Of a stretch of DNA of 64,000 nucleotides, positions 63,909 to 64,000 are shown piece by piece. This stretch comes from Leifsonia sp. TF02-11 (lineage in GTDB: Bacteria; Actinomycetota; Actinomycetes; Actinomycetales; Microbacteriaceae): positions 83,094-147,093 of the forward strand of contig NZ_JAGEKP010000002.1 in NCBI RefSeq assembly GCF_017565305.1. The letters run 5' to 3'. Position 1 is the stretch's first letter, and every line of letters starts with the position of its first letter. The translations under genes were made by a program, and so were the position numbers. The notes under the pieces were generated by a model. The model was not told the origin of the DNA, ran no database searches, and worked only from the letters and a program-made list of their open reading frames with translations.

Positions 63909-63959
63909 AAGACAAAGGAACGGCCGGCTCGCTCAGCGAGCCGGCCGTTCCTTTGTCTT
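63909..63959 (+). terminator. Terminator after tRNA-Pro
   Basis: A perfect 24-base stem with a three-base loop (63909-63932 with 63936-63959), the 3' arm ending TTCCTTTGTCTTG. The remaining 41 bases of the window hold nothing recognisable. Confidence 0.85.
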
Positions 63960-64000
63960 GTAATCGGTCGTTGGTGTCTGCTGACCCTCAGAACGCATCC

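Overview
The window is chromosomal DNA from a high-GC actinobacterium. The sequence points to family Microbacteriaceae, and a Leifsonia-like genus is my best guess. Evidence: strong GC bias at third codon positions, many GTG starts, GTP-type PEPCK, a RamB/ScfR-type regulator, an actinobacterial 6C RNA and a compact Tad locus next to it. From about 47.8 to 63.9 kb the order holB-tmk-topA-tad genes-6C RNA-acs-ridA-DUF4177-class A PBP-phosphoesterase-tRNA-Pro resembles, as I recall it, the topA to ponA2 part of mycobacterial chromosomes. No transposase, integrase, phage gene or CRISPR array was seen, so this is core genome with a few local oddities.

Layout. 0-4.2 kb: a cut-off exported protein gene, a frameshifted corA, and a divergent pair of a GT4 glycosyltransferase and manC (GDP-mannose supply). 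4.2-7.8 kb: sdhCDAB. 7.9-10.1 kb: two tandem paralogous Tat-exported proteins of unknown function. 10.2-14.8 kb: YihY-like membrane protein, xthA, trpS, GNAT, HAD hydrolase. 14.8-16.1 kb: LCP cell-wall ligase. 16.2-21.6 kb: glycerol regulon glpD-glpF-glpK with a divergent SorC-type regulator and two matching palindromic operators. 21.7-25.5 kb: FMN riboswitch and ribD-ribE-ribBA-ribH. 25.5-30.7 kb: small membrane protein, a three-gene ABC-2 exporter and a one-gene ABC exporter. 30.7-34.4 kb: pckG and divergent ramB, then an unusual palindrome array. 34.4-40.0 kb: SDR, thiolase, aldehyde dehydrogenase and Lrp regulator, then an alpha/beta hydrolase and a degenerate E1-alpha-like protein. 40.1-45.2 kb: MMPL transporter, nicotinamidase, PBP4-type carboxypeptidase, a decayed secreted-protein gene. 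45.3-53.2 kb: tRNA-Thr(CGU), TetR, TAP-like lipoprotein hydrolase, holB, tmk, topA. 53.6-57.3 kb: Tad-type secretion genes and the 6C small RNA. 57.4-64 kb: acs, ridA, DUF4177 protein, PASTA-bearing class A PBP, metallophosphoesterase, tRNA-Pro(CGG).

Metabolic logic. Acetate activation (acs), gluconeogenesis (pckG), the TCA/respiratory enzyme Sdh, glycerol uptake and oxidation (glp), and a beta-oxidation-like trio lie close together with regulators of carbon use (RamB-like, SorC-like, Lrp). Cell-envelope synthesis is the second theme (manC and glycosyltransferase, LCP protein, PBP4, class A PBP).

Two genome-wide habits are visible. First, at least eight genes start exactly six bases after a TANNNT -10 hexamer (three more at seven), which predicts leaderless mRNAs. 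Second, gene 3' ends often carry long inverted repeats or tandem copies of the stop-codon region (after manC, sdhB, an ABC-2 permease, and the ramB/SDR junction). The most unusual single structure is the six-palindrome array at 34226-34366.
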